From Monodelphis domestica (Eukaryota; Chordata; Mammalia; Didelphimorphia; Didelphidae), in assembly GCF_027887165.1 (NCBI RefSeq), contig NC_077232.1:84398541-84462540 (forward strand): a stretch of 64,000 nucleotides of DNA, given 5' to 3'. Position 1 is the stretch's first letter. Each line of letters opens with the position of its first letter. Positions 1 to 10,417 of this stretch are shown here, piece by piece. The notes under the pieces are model-generated. The model saw only the letters and a program-made list of their open reading frames with translations. It was not told the DNA's origin and made no database searches. The translations under genes were made by a program, and so were the position numbers.

Positions 1-234
1 ATATGAAGTTATTCATAAAAGTCTAATATGTGCCAGCCTCTAAGGCACGGTTTCCTAGTTAAGAAGGACATTAAAAAGTATGTTTCCTCCTACAAACAAC
101 TATCTTTTGAATATTATAGTGAGACCAGAGAATTAGGATATATATTAAATTTACAGCAAGAAATTAGTCTATTCACCCACTGGTCTTTTTCCACCAGTCA
201 GTTTCCAAACCTAGAAAAAGAAAGGTTGTATTCC

Positions 235-480
235 ATATTCTCTAAGGATTTTTTCCAATTCTACTATTTTACGATCTGTGTACTAAGAACCCTTCCAGTT
301 CCTTCATTATATGTACTGAGATTCCTTTTACCTTTGACATTCTCTCTTCTAAAGCCCTTTCCAGTTGAGACATGTTAATTCCTATGCAGTTAGGTCCCTT
401 CTGGGTCCCATAGACATTCTATGGTCTATATTCACTATATAGTCTATACTTAACTTCTTCCTGTTCTAATATTCTGTGTT
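235..480. repeat. Degenerate 'attctgtgttcta' minisatellite
   Basis: Spaced variants of 'cctttccagtt...gacattct...gttctaa' recur every 30-45 bases. The same wording recurs at 15.2, 38.2 and 40 kb. Confidence 0.35.
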
Positions 481-499
481 ATCCAAACTTTGATATTCT

Positions 500-2030
500 T
501 TAAATCCTTCAATATGGCAGAGATTAGAGCTTGGTCATACATCCACACCGAGGTCACCCACTGCATCCAGAGCCAACACCAATCATCTTGACTTTTGACT
601 TGCCACTGTACTTTGATGACTCTGGAAGAGAGAGTGAGACTGATGATGAAATCCAGTTCATGCACAAGTCAAGATATCATTCCATGTCATTGATCCTTTT
701 AGAAAATGAAGTAACAACAATATTGTAGAAACAGCTCTGGACCTTGAGTCAGAAAAGGATCTAGAACTTAGATTCCTGGGCTCTAGTTCAACTCTTCTTC
801 CTAATATCCATATGACACTTCCCCTAAAATTCTGAGTTTTCTCACCTATGCAAGGGAGATGACTAACTTATAGTGTTTCTATGAGACACAAATAAAAGGA
901 CCTATGGAAATGCAATTATTGCTATTCACTAATTTGGTGTTAGAAGATAGACAATGGTAAATTTCCACTCTAATCAGAACTATAAATCCCGAACATCCTG
1001 CACTGTTATACCCATGGAAAGAGAAGGAGGGGGGTCTTTAAAAGTCAGTCTTAAAAGATCTGAGACAAAGGCAGTTGCTTGTTCCCTCAAGGGGATTTGG
1101 CAGAAAGACTCAACATCTGTGCTGAATTCTCCACAGAGAGAGCCAGAGGCTCTCACTGTCCCTCATGATTATGCAATATGGTCCCTTACTCTGATGACAC
1201 AATTCCATTCCTCTCCTACTGAGTGACCTTGATACTTGTGTTAACTCTTGTGGGCAACAACTTCCTTTTCTATAAAATAAGGAGTCTGAATTAGGTGGTC
1301 TCTACTGATGAGATCTTAAGAATCCCAAATCTAACAACTTACTGGCCATGCAACTGAATAAGTCACTTCTGTTCGTTGAGAGTGATGTGGCAGAAAAGAC
1401 ATGGGATGTTTGTGTCAGGGGGATATGTGTTTAAATCCTAGCTCTGCCCCTTCCTACTATTATTGTATCAAACACATTCCCATATCTCGCTGGCCCCAAT
1501 TTTCTCACCTGATGATAAATATATTGGACTATCCAAGGTCCTTTCCTCTTCTAAAATTCTATAAGAGTTTTTTTCTCTTCCCCATCCCTCCCCACCCCTC
1601 AACTAATTTGTGTCTCAGAGATCAATCACTTCTAAAGCTCTTCCTGGACTATTACTTCACAGGAGGGGGAGGGGAGGAATCTTAGGGAATATAACCAATT
1701 CTTTCCACTATAGATCCCAGAGAGTAGGTATCAGTTCTGGAGTAGATAGCAGATCCAGTTAGGTAAATAGGCAGTTCTCTCCCATTGGACTGATTGACAT
1801 GGGAGAGAAGAATCAGTCTGTCCCCCAGAGAGTCCCACCCAGGTACTGATAGTACTAACATTATCAACCATCACCAACCAGCTCCTGAGAGGAACTTGGG
1901 CAGAAACAAAGTGATGATGGCCAAAGGGATGCCCTAGGAAATGTTACTGGGGAGGATATTGTCAAGTATCAGGCAACAAGATTTTATTAAGTACCGAAGA
2001 TATTCCCAGCATTGGAATACAAAGAAAGGT
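500..2030. other. Intergenic, no gene seen; MIR fragments
   Basis: MIR-type sense fragments with the 'ctcagttttctcacctgtaaaatg' theme are visible near 730-880 and 1385-1520. No coding similarity was recognised. Confidence 0.5.
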
Positions 2031-2034
2031 TAAA

Positions 2035-2335
2035 AAACAAAAACAAAAACAAAGGTTTCTGTCCTCACTGTCCAACACGCAGAAAACTGTATTCAAGCAA
2101 GATAAATACAGGATACTTTGAATATTATCAGCAGTGAGAAGGCACTATATCATTAAAGAGGATAGGGGAAAACTTCCTATAGAAGGTGAAATTTTAACTG
2201 GGACTTGAAAGAAGGGAGGAAAGCCAGGTAGCAGAGATGAGGAGGGAGAGTATTTCAGGCACAGAGTGTTCAGTGACCATGGTGTGGGAAGTAGAGAAGT
2301 TATGCAAGAATGAAGGTTGGCAGGTTAAACGGTAA
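2035..2335 (-). repeat. L2-type LINE fragment, antisense
   Basis: Wording such as 'gcactatatcattaaagagg', 'cttcctatagaaggtgaaat' and 'gatgaggagggagagtattt' is the reverse complement of the conserved L2 3' region of mammals. Related copies occur elsewhere in the window. Confidence 0.6.
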
Positions 2336-2337
2336 CC

Positions 2338-2548
2338 TAGTAGATAGCTGGGTGGCTCATTGGATTAAAAGCCAGGCCTAGAGACAGGAGGTCTTAGGTT
2401 CAAAGCTGACCTCAGACTCTTCCTAGTGGTGAGACCATGGGCAAGTCACTTAATTCCCATTGTTTAGCCCTTATAATTCTTCTGCCTTGGAACCAATACA
2501 CAGAATCAATTCTAAGGCAGAAGGAAAGGGTTTTTTTTTTTTTTTTTA
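2338..2548 (+). repeat. Marsupial tRNA-like SINE (type A), sense
   Basis: The copy runs from 'gctgggtggctcattggatt' through a B-box-like 'ggttcaaagctgacc' to 'gccttggaaccaatac', then ends in a run of about 17 T. It belongs to the WSINE1/Mar1-like group by memory. Confidence 0.75.
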
Positions 2549-2549
2549 A

Positions 2550-3774
2550 GATAACCTGTAGGAGGAAGGACCACTTCCCTATCTCTATTTTAGCACCCTA
2601 AGGCAAAACCCTGGTTATATTGCCACCCAGCCATACTTTTGACTCAAATCACTATCTTCTCTTAAATCAGTTTCACTCCTTCAACCAAAACTTGACCTAC
2701 CTTCCTCTTTTGTACCTTACTTTGCAAGAAATCTCTTCTGGGATGAAAAGATCTACATAAAGGCTGGCCTTATTTCTTTTTTAACATCTACCACTTTCTA
2801 GAAGGGTGACTACAGCCCAGATACCTCCACTTTCTGGGTTTATACTTAGTCATCCTTAAAATGGGGATGATAATACCTGAATTACAGGTCATCTCCATAA
2901 CTGAAGCAATACCCTTTATAATTCTCAAAGTGTTGTATAAGTGAATGCTAATCTTATCAGAGTTTTCTCAGTTCAATAGGTCATCTCTCAGCTTTGGGTG
3001 GATTAAAAGAATTTTTTAAAACCACTTGAGTGCAAAATTTCATTTTCTCTCTGTCACTGGACAGACTTCAATTCTATGTGTCAGAGGAGATCCTCAAAAT
3101 GGTGATTGTCTACTTGAGAGCACAAATCAACAGGTCAGCTCCCCGAATATCCCTCCTCCATCTGGCTCCTGGTGGTTCCCTAGCAGTCAGTAAAGAGGCT
3201 ATGGAAGTCTTCCCTTCCCTTCCTCTTCAAATCCTCCTCTCAAGCTTCTACAAGTAATAAGCAGTGGTGAGTTGCTGCCTGAGCTGGGGACTTAATTACA
3301 TGGCAAAGCCAATAATGGATCTAGCCTGGAAATAGTCTGCCAGGGGAACCTTCTTAATTACAGATGTTGGCCCCAAATAAATAAATACCTAAAGGAGCAA
3401 AATGAAGCTAATTCCAGGGATGATGAGAAATGGAAGAAGCAGATAGGGAGAAGGGGACAGAAGTGGTTGGAGCTTTTTTTTTTCCTTTTGAAAGGAGGAA
3501 AAAAAGAAAAGTGATTAACTCCTGTTAAGGAGTACTTAAAGAATTGTAAAATTCAGAGGTGAAAAAGGCTGTATAGATAGCATCTGCTCTGAAACCTGAC
3601 CTTGAACAAGCCCCTCTATTCTGACTCTTGTTTCTTTTTCTTTGAATTGAGGGGCTTAGACTGAATGACAACCAAAGGTCCCTTTGAGATCTGACATTGG
3701 ATATTTTAAGGTTCTTCTGGATTTGATATTCCATATTCATATCACTCATTTGGCACTTATGATATATTGCTTTA
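2550..3774. other. Intergenic, no gene seen
   Basis: A MIR-like stretch lies near 2805-2960 ('ccttaaaatggggatgataa'). An A/T-rich patch with a poly-T run at 3475-3483 follows. No coding similarity was found. Confidence 0.45.
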
Positions 3775-4010
3775 TCTGTTTACAAGGACATGGACTTCAA
3801 TTGTGCCTTCATTGATACAAGGAATTTCCAGGTGAGAAGATTCCCTCTACCAAGGCTGGCAGGCAGGCCATCTTCCCTGTAACTTCTGGTTTTAGAAAGG
3901 TTGCTGGGACAGTGGCTTGCCCAGAGTCACCCAGCCAATGTGTCAGAGGCAGTTCTTCTTGCCTTTGAATCGGATTTTCTACTCATTGTTGTTACATGGT
4001 GCCTCTATTA
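3775..4010 (-). repeat. MIR-related marsupial SINE, antisense
   Basis: The block has 'ttgatacaaggaatttccag', 'ttccctctaccaaggctggc' and 'gcccagagtcacccagccaa', typical of an antisense CORE-SINE copy ending near 4010. Confidence 0.6.
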
Positions 4011-4077
4011 ATACCAAGTGTCCTTGCACTAAAACCTTTGGTATATGCTGTATATTATGTATTGCCTTCTATACTGC

Positions 4078-4318
4078 CATATAGCTGACTTAGTGAATAA
4101 AGTGCCTGGTCTAGAGTTCAAATGTGACCTCAGATATGTACTAGCTGTGTAACTCTGGGCAAGTCACTTAATCCTGCTTGCCTCAATTTTCTCATCTATA
4201 AAATGAGCTGAAAATGGAAATGGCAAACCACTCCAGCATCTCTGCCAAGAAAATCCCAAATGGATTCACAAAAAGTCATCTAGGACTGAAAAACAACTCA
4301 GCAATAACAATAACAACA
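4078..4318 (+). repeat. Marsupial SINE (type B), sense
   Basis: The order 'cctcagatatgtactagctg', 'gggcaagtcacttaatcctg', 'ggcaaaccactccagcatct' and a tail of AAC units marks the second SINE group in the window. Confidence 0.75.
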
Positions 4319-4324
4319 ATACTG

Positions 4325-4715
4325 CCATCTAGATTTTAAACTCCTTTAGAATAGGCATCATTTTTTATGCCTCTTTGTATCCACAGAGTGTAACATAACA
4401 TGGAGACATAGTATATGCTCAGGAAATATTTAGTTATTACAATTCAATTCAATATTTACTAAGTTCCTATGATGTATAACCCCACTTAATTCTAAAACCT
4501 TCCCTCTGATGATCCTTTTCAATTTATCCTATGTATAGCTTATTTGTACAAAGTTGTTATTATATTATTCCCTGGCCCCATTACACTGAGCTCCCTGAAG
4601 GCAGGAGCTGTTTGTTGTTGTTGATGTTTTGCTTTTATATCTCCAGTATTTAGCTCAGTGTTTGGCACACAGGAGGCACTTGATGTTTATTGGTTTATTG
4701 TCTGACTGACAAAAT
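4325..4715 (+). repeat. Two L2 3'-end fragments, sense
   Basis: Both 4325-4440 and 4500-4715 follow the L2 3' pattern: 'ggcatcattttttatgcctc...tatccacag' and 'gaaggcaggagctgtttg...cacaggaggcacttgatgtt'. Confidence 0.5.
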
Positions 4716-4739
4716 GACTTTGGACTTAGATCTACAAAT

Positions 4740-5340
4740 ACGAAAACTTTAAAAATAACAGTCTTTTTTCTCAAAGAGTTTATAATCTAGAAAAGGTAAG
4801 AAATGTCTACAAGTAACTAATAATAAAAATGAGTAAGAGAAAAGTATGAGAACGAGATCAGAGAACCACGAGATAAAAGGGAGGGAGGGAGGGAATCTCC
4901 TCAAATTTGAGAGATCAGAATGCCATGTAAAAATTAGTATATATATTGGGCCATTATGGAAAGAAAAGATTTCAAGGAAGATAGAGATACAGAGAAAATA
5001 AATCTCAGAAATGAACAAAATATAGATCAGGAAACAAACTTTCCAAGGGAAATACAGAGGAATTGAGACCAGAGAAAGCATAAAATTAGAAAATGGTGAA
5101 AAATAAAATATAGATGGAATATTGAGCTGATAAAAATGGAATAGTATGAAATAAGGCTGAAGAGGTGCCAGTCTTGTGAAGGTCTTAAGTGCCAGGATCA
5201 AAAGTTTGCTTTTATTATGTAGGTAACAGGGAGCCACAGAAAGTGGGATAACTTGGGAATCTGTGTGAAGGATGGCCTAGAGAGAAGAAATACTGGAAGT
5301 AAAGCCAGTAATAAAATTGGCTATTATAATAGCCCAGCTA
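4740..5340 (-). repeat. Decayed L2-like sequence, antisense
   Basis: 'gaaggtcttaagtgccagga' and 'aggtaacagggagccacaga' near 5175-5240 match the L2 theme of 'reduced to its natural size' fragments. The upstream part is A/G-rich. A 162-codon open frame on the minus strand reflects this base bias and has no recognisable domain. Confidence 0.4.
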
Positions 5341-5344
5341 TTAA

Positions 5345-5640
5345 ACTATTAAGCTATTAAACTAGCATTTACATAGTGTTTTAAAGTTTACAAGAATAAA
5401 TATCCATAATAATCTATATGATATGTAAATAGGATGTATCTTGTCTTTGTAGCATACCCTATATTTGCTCCTTGCAACAATTCTGATAGCTAGAAGCTAA
5501 TTATTATCTTCAGTTTATAGAAGGGGAAACTGAGACTAAAACATGTGACTTCCCCGGGGTTACCTACCTAGTGAGTGGAATAGGATTTGAATTCAGGTGT
5601 TCCTGGCTCCAAGTCCAATACTCTACCCACTAGGCTTCCT
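5345..5640 (-). repeat. MIR fragment, antisense
   Basis: 'gcatttacatagtgttttaa', 'ttatagaaggggaaactgag' and 'atttgaattcaggtgttcct' give the classic antisense MIR order. Confidence 0.65.
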
Positions 5641-5869
5641 TCAACAAGGCTATTGGTCTTATGAGTATAGAAGAGGGGAATAATGCCAGAGATGTCATAG
5701 ATATAAAATTAACAGGATTTGGCAACTGATTAGATGTAGAAGGTGAGAAAGAGGGAAAAGTTAGTTGACTCCTAGATTCCTCCAGGTGACTAGAATAAGG
5801 TCATGTCCAATTTTTCATGGTTCCTCTTTGTGGGTGGGAGGTGGGCAGCTCTTAGACATTTCCCTATTA

Positions 5870-6030
5870 CTCCTCCCCTTTGCAACTTACTTGGTACATT
5901 TTCTTCTTCCATTTGAATGTAAACTTTCTAGGACACTATCTTTTTTTTTTTTTGTTATTTGTATCCCCAGCACTTAGAAAAGTGCATGGCATATAATAGC
6001 TGCTTCATAAATGTTTATTGACCAATTGGA
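5870..6030 (+). repeat. L2 3'-end fragment, sense
   Basis: 'gtatccccagcacttagaaa', 'catggcatataatagctgct' and 'aaatgtttattg' give the L2 3' terminus, with a T-run insertion at 5941-5953. Confidence 0.6.
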
Positions 6031-6480
6031 ATCCATACAGATATTAGCCAGCGAGCTAGTCATGCAGATATTATATAACCACAATAATATTCTATAACCA
6101 ATATATGTAACCAGCAGGTGGCACTGACAGGTAAGATTAGCTGTGCATTTAGAAAAATAATCACTTTGGGATTTGGGGTTTAGTCACTCCTCCCAAATCA
6201 CATCTACCTTCATTTACTAAGTGGCCCATGAGTGTCCATGCCTTGATTCCATTTACTTTAGAAGACCAGGAGCTTCCCTGTGATGCTTACCACTTCATGT
6301 AGATTAAAACTTGTTTATTTATTACTAAAAAAAAGGAAAAATTTTACTATAAGCTAGGCATCTGATAGCTCTCATCTAGGTATGTGAAGGTTCATTAGTT
6401 AGGGATGTAGTCTGCATGGCTTTGGAGGTAGAAATATCTAGACTGATGACTCAGTCCAAGTATTTATCCATCACATGGCA
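6031..6480. other. Intergenic, nothing recognised
   Basis: AT-rich single-copy-looking sequence; no gene or clear repeat was seen. Confidence 0.4.
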
Positions 6481-6483
6481 TAG

Positions 6484-6722
6484 CAGCGTTGGCAAACCTT
6501 TTCAGAGATAGAGTGCCCAGAGGGCAGATTCAAGCTGTCCATGAGCCCCCACATTACCTGAGAGAGAAGAGGGAAGAAGTGCTTGCTTTAGGTGACTCGA
6601 CAGAGGGGCAAGGCATGCAAAAAATGTCTGAGTGCTGGGAAGAGTGGGAATGAATCAGCTCCCTGAGTGCTGGCTCTGCACTCATGCCACATCTTTGCCA
6701 ACTTTGGCATATATATAGTGAA
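6484..6722. mobile_element. hAT-like non-autonomous DNA element
   Basis: The ends read 'gcgttggcaaacc' and 'tctttgccaactttggc', sharing an inverted GTTGGCAAA core. The interior has 'gagtgcccagagggcag' and 'ctgcactcatgccac', a form common in marsupial hAT MITEs. Target duplication is unclear. Confidence 0.4.
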
Positions 6723-8115
6723 AAGAACTCTTCATTTGGTGACTGCTCTTGAGAGACCTGAGCTCAAATTTCATCTTTGCCAATTATAAACCAAGTGGTT
6801 TTAGTCAATTTACACATCTGAGTCTCAACTTTCTCACATGTAAAATAGTAATTTGTACAATTTAAAGTTATAATTAAATAATTATCAGTTGGAGCCCAAT
6901 GGAAATATGCAGTGCAAATTCAAATAATGAAACCACTTCTCAGTATCAATTATTTACACTAACTAGGACCTAGTTGTGCCTATCTCAATCAGTCATCCTA
7001 AGGAAAATTACTTTGCAAACTCTGCAAAACTCCAAAGAGATGGGAGTTGCATTCTTATTATCCAAAACTGTTCAATAAACATGCCTGTTCTTTGCCAGAT
7101 CAATAACTGCCTTGATAGACATAATATAGGGTTAAATTAATTTTCAACAAAGAAATGGCACACTCAAATGAAACTTTTATTGGTTTATAAATCACATGGG
7201 AAACCACATAGCTTCATGATACATTGAAGGACATGTGATGCATTTTTCTCAAAATACATAGCACTTAATTAAAGAACAAAATCAAGGCCAAGAAAGCCTA
7301 AAGAGACAATACATTCAGAGTCTCATCCACTGAGCTGGACATCAAGTGGCCATGACAAAATCCAATCTATATCAAAATACTGATTTTCTTAAGCAATCAC
7401 TTGAAAAAAAATCTTTTGGATTCTTCCACACAGAAAGATTACTGACTGTTTCACAGCAATGGCATACTTCCTTGGGGAACTTCCTCCTAAGGTCCCAGTG
7501 GAGTAGGTATAAAATCTGTGACAAATAGGCAACATTTTTTTTATCGTACATATTTTCCTCTAAATATTGTATTTACACAGACATAAAGGGACAATGTTAC
7601 TGAAACACATTACTGAAAGGACAAAATAGAACAGCACATTCCAATTTAACATAAGCAAGATTATTTTTACTTCATTGAGGTCTACATGACTCACATGCTA
7701 AGAAAGCAGTAGGAGGGCTTTATGGAGATGTTTTCACCATTAAGGGAAGGGAAGGACCACTGAGGAAATTAAATTCTAACCTACACCCCAGACCAAGTTT
7801 TGGCTTCATAACATCATACTGTGATTAAAAACAAACAAACAAACAAAAAACCCACTGAACTTGGAATGAGGTGACCTGGGTATGAATCCTCACTCACCTT
7901 CTAGCAGAATGACCTTGAATGAATCGTTTCCCTAACATTGACCTCAGTTCCATGTCTATAAAATGAGGAGATGATGTCAAATGTCTTTTCCAACACTATA
8001 ATTTAATTCAGCAACTTGGATTCTTAAAGTAATTTCCTTAGTGAAAATCTATTTCCCTACATTTTGAAACATGATCCATTTAGATGGACACATTTGGTCT
8101 GGGGTTTGGGTATGT
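6723..8115. other. Intergenic, MIR fragments, no gene
   Basis: A sense MIR fragment lies near 6725-6870 and another near 7855-8000, the latter after an (AAAC)n patch at 7829-7850. Nothing coding was recognised. Confidence 0.45.
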
Positions 8116-8118
8116 GTG

Positions 8119-8120
<2 letters not shown>

Positions 8121-8164
<44 letters not shown>
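8121..8164. repeat. (AT)n microsatellite
   Basis: About 22 uninterrupted AT units. Confidence 0.97.
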
Positions 8165-8166
<2 letters not shown>

Positions 8167-8259
8167 CTCAGTCAAATTATCACCAACCAGACTTGGATTT
8201 ATAATAGCACAATCCAGATCAATGTCATTTATTGATTGTAAGCAAGAATCACAAAATGT

Positions 8260-8455
8260 TAGAGCTGAAAGGAATCTTAGATAGTCTAATTTTAACCCTT
8301 TTGTTGTGGCAAACTGTGAAACTGAAGCTCAGAAAGGTGAAGAGATTTGCCTATTGTTGCACACACTAACTGGCAGCAGAGCTGGACCCAGAATCCAGTT
8401 TTCTTGACTCCTAAATCATTGCTTTATCCATCCCATTGCACTGCAACAACCAGAT
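8260..8455 (-). repeat. MIR fragment, antisense
   Basis: 'gttagagctgaaaggaatct', 'gaaactgaagctcagaaagg' and a terminal 'ttgctttatccatcc' mark an antisense MIR-type copy. Confidence 0.6.
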
Positions 8456-9380
8456 ATTTCACTGGCTTGACAATGGACCCATACATGCAAACGGGTTTGA
8501 TGAGGTAAATCCAGTCAAATGATGGATATTAGGTCATAACCCCCTGAAGTGAGTCATTCAAGTAAGAAGTGATCCGTTAGCAGCTCAAATGTCAAACAGT
8601 TGAGTCAGTACATAGTAATAGACTGCCTTTGATTTTTTTTGAAGGACCACATCTTTGGAGATAACTTACAATCTAGGATTGGATTTCTCAGTCTATGTCT
8701 TAAACATGTCATTTACAGAGGAAAGAAAATAAGAGTATCCCAACACATCTTAAACTTGCCTTAAGCTCATCTTCATATCAGGCCATAGATAGTCATTCAA
8801 CACTTGAATCCTGTCAAATGAATGATTCTGTAAACATCTGGCCTTTCCCTCATTCCACCTCATCAATGGCTCACTGGACATTAGAAGTCTGACGACAAAT
8901 TATATTATGACCTCAAGGACTTTCTGACTCTCGTTCCATTGATACTTTGGCAAGAGGGTTTTCGTGGTGGTGGTGGGTAGTAGTGGAAGTTAAAATATCA
9001 GACCCTGAGCCTTTGTTTCAAAGTTTACTTAAGAAAAAAATGCCCTGCTCATTGGAAGGTGTAGGGTATAGTTAACTTCCCAGTTTACAATCAGTCTTAC
9101 TGTATTCATTATACTCTTAGCTCCCATGGGGCATAGTGAAAAGCTCTTTCCTGCTGCAAATGAACTAATATACTCCATCCAGGAGTAAAGGGTAAAAATA
9201 TTTTAGCAATGAAGTTGCTGGTTCCCTTGACCATTCTAGGCTAACCTTACAAATAGAAATGCCAGGCTGATATGGCATCAAAGAAATAAGTGATAAATCT
9301 TATATTTATTAATTTACCAACAGATTAAACCAAACTCTAAGGGAATATGAAGGTATATTGAGTGAACAATAGGTATAAAT
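8456..9380. other. Intergenic, nothing recognised
   Basis: No gene or clear repeat was seen, apart from a short GT-rich patch near 8962-8985. Confidence 0.4.
9305..9310 (-). terminator. Candidate polyadenylation signal for GPR78
   Basis: The minus strand reads AATAAA about 870 bases after the stop codon. It is the nearest canonical hexamer noticed downstream, but such hexamers are frequent in AT-rich DNA and no GU-rich element was confirmed. Confidence 0.2.
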
Positions 9381-9384
9381 CTGG

Positions 9385-9870
9385 AAGGATCTTGGTGACC
9401 CTAATGTTCATCCCCTCTCTTTTTACAGATGAAGAAACTGAGCCTTAAGAGGGGAAGTGATTTGCACAAGGTCAAACAGATGGTCAATAACAGGACTGAG
9501 ATTTGTATCTAGGTCCTTTGACTGCAAATCCAGTTCCTTTTCTGCTCTACAACACAGCCTCTTACATGTAACAATGCTTTGGAATTCATCAGATGATGAG
9601 GGGCAGAGGCAGCATTGAAGCAGGGGCAGGCAAAAATTCTGGAGGTTTTCCATGTCTTCTTGCTGGGCTTTTCTTCCAACTGTCACAGCCTTCCTCTAAT
9701 TAATTCTAAGACTAGAGCTATATGGGACCATAGAGGTCATCAATCTAATTCTTTCCAAATGAAGAAACTGAATTCCAAAGGAGTGAGGTCCAAGGCCCTA
9801 CAGGCAACATGTATGACAGCAATGATTTTAATCTAGGTCCTCTGACTCCAAAATGCTTGTCCAACTCCCA
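9385..9870 (-). repeat. Two MIR fragments, antisense
   Basis: 9385-9560 ('cagatgaagaaactgagcct', 'gcacaaggtcaaacagatgg') and 9700-9870 ('gagctatatgggaccataga', 'gcaatgattttaatctagg') are antisense MIR-type copies in tandem order. Confidence 0.55.
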
Positions 9871-9879
9871 CAATCTGTT

Positions 9880-10179
9880 TCAATACAGCACATGAAAAAT
9901 TTGAGTCCTGGTCCCTAAGCTTGAACCCAAAATTCCATGTTAGCAGAAGTAGATGGGAAAAAAAATCCATCCCCTTTGCCCTTTTTCTCCTCAGTCTTAA
10001 TTAAAGTCCTGCTACCAGGCCCATGTTGTCCCTAAAGGAAACTGGACCTTGTCTCCAACTCTGAAATGACCAAGGTTCCCATCTCAGCAATCAGCCCAAC
10101 ATTTAGGCTTGCTGAAAATCAGCTGGGGTGACCAAAAAAACCCTTCCCATTCTCAGTCCTTAAGCCCCAATAGTGGAGT
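9880..10179 (-). other. Likely 3' untranslated region of GPR78
   Basis: This is the single-copy-looking sequence directly after the stop codon. No repeat family was recognised in it. Its assignment as 3' UTR rests only on position. Confidence 0.4.
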
Positions 10180-10417
10180 TCAGTTTGGCCGATGAAGGCA
10201 ATAATCATTCTCTGTGTCAAGAGAGCTGTTGTAGCCAGATGATGGGTATAAATCTCTTCTCAGCAGCCTGTTGACAATGTTGATCACAACCTTCTTGTAC
10301 TGTTGACGAAGCAGTGAGTACACAAAAGGGTCCAAGGCAGCCTTACTGTAGGTGAGGCACTTGCTTATTACTCCCCAGTAGCTGTTGATTGTAATGAATG
10401 GAAGGAGTTCGACCAGC
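10180..10417 (-). CDS. GPR78: GPR78 coding exon 3 (TM7 and C-terminal tail)
   Basis: The acceptor is preceded by a pyrimidine-rich TCTTTTACAACAG. The exon completes Arg261 and encodes residues 262-339 plus TGA. It includes the extracellular lead into TM7 (SYWGVISKCLTYSKAALDP), the DPFVY form of NPxxY, the helix-8 region SLLRQQYKK, and a tail ending SLDTENDYCLHRPN. The acidic DTEND segment is also recalled from the end of human GPR78 and supports orthology. The tail is shorter than in human, which carries an internal duplication of this region. Confidence 0.92.

Noticed and set aside
3809..3831. Possible small exon 'gacatggacttcaattgtg...ttccag' followed by GTGAGAAG
   Set aside because: An acceptor-like and a donor-like site are present, but the wording is a common antisense marsupial SINE.
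4749..5237. 162-codon open frame on the minus strand, hydrophobic
   Set aside because: It is the complement of an A/G-rich L2-like decayed repeat. The hydrophobic look follows from T-rich codons, and there is no family resemblance.
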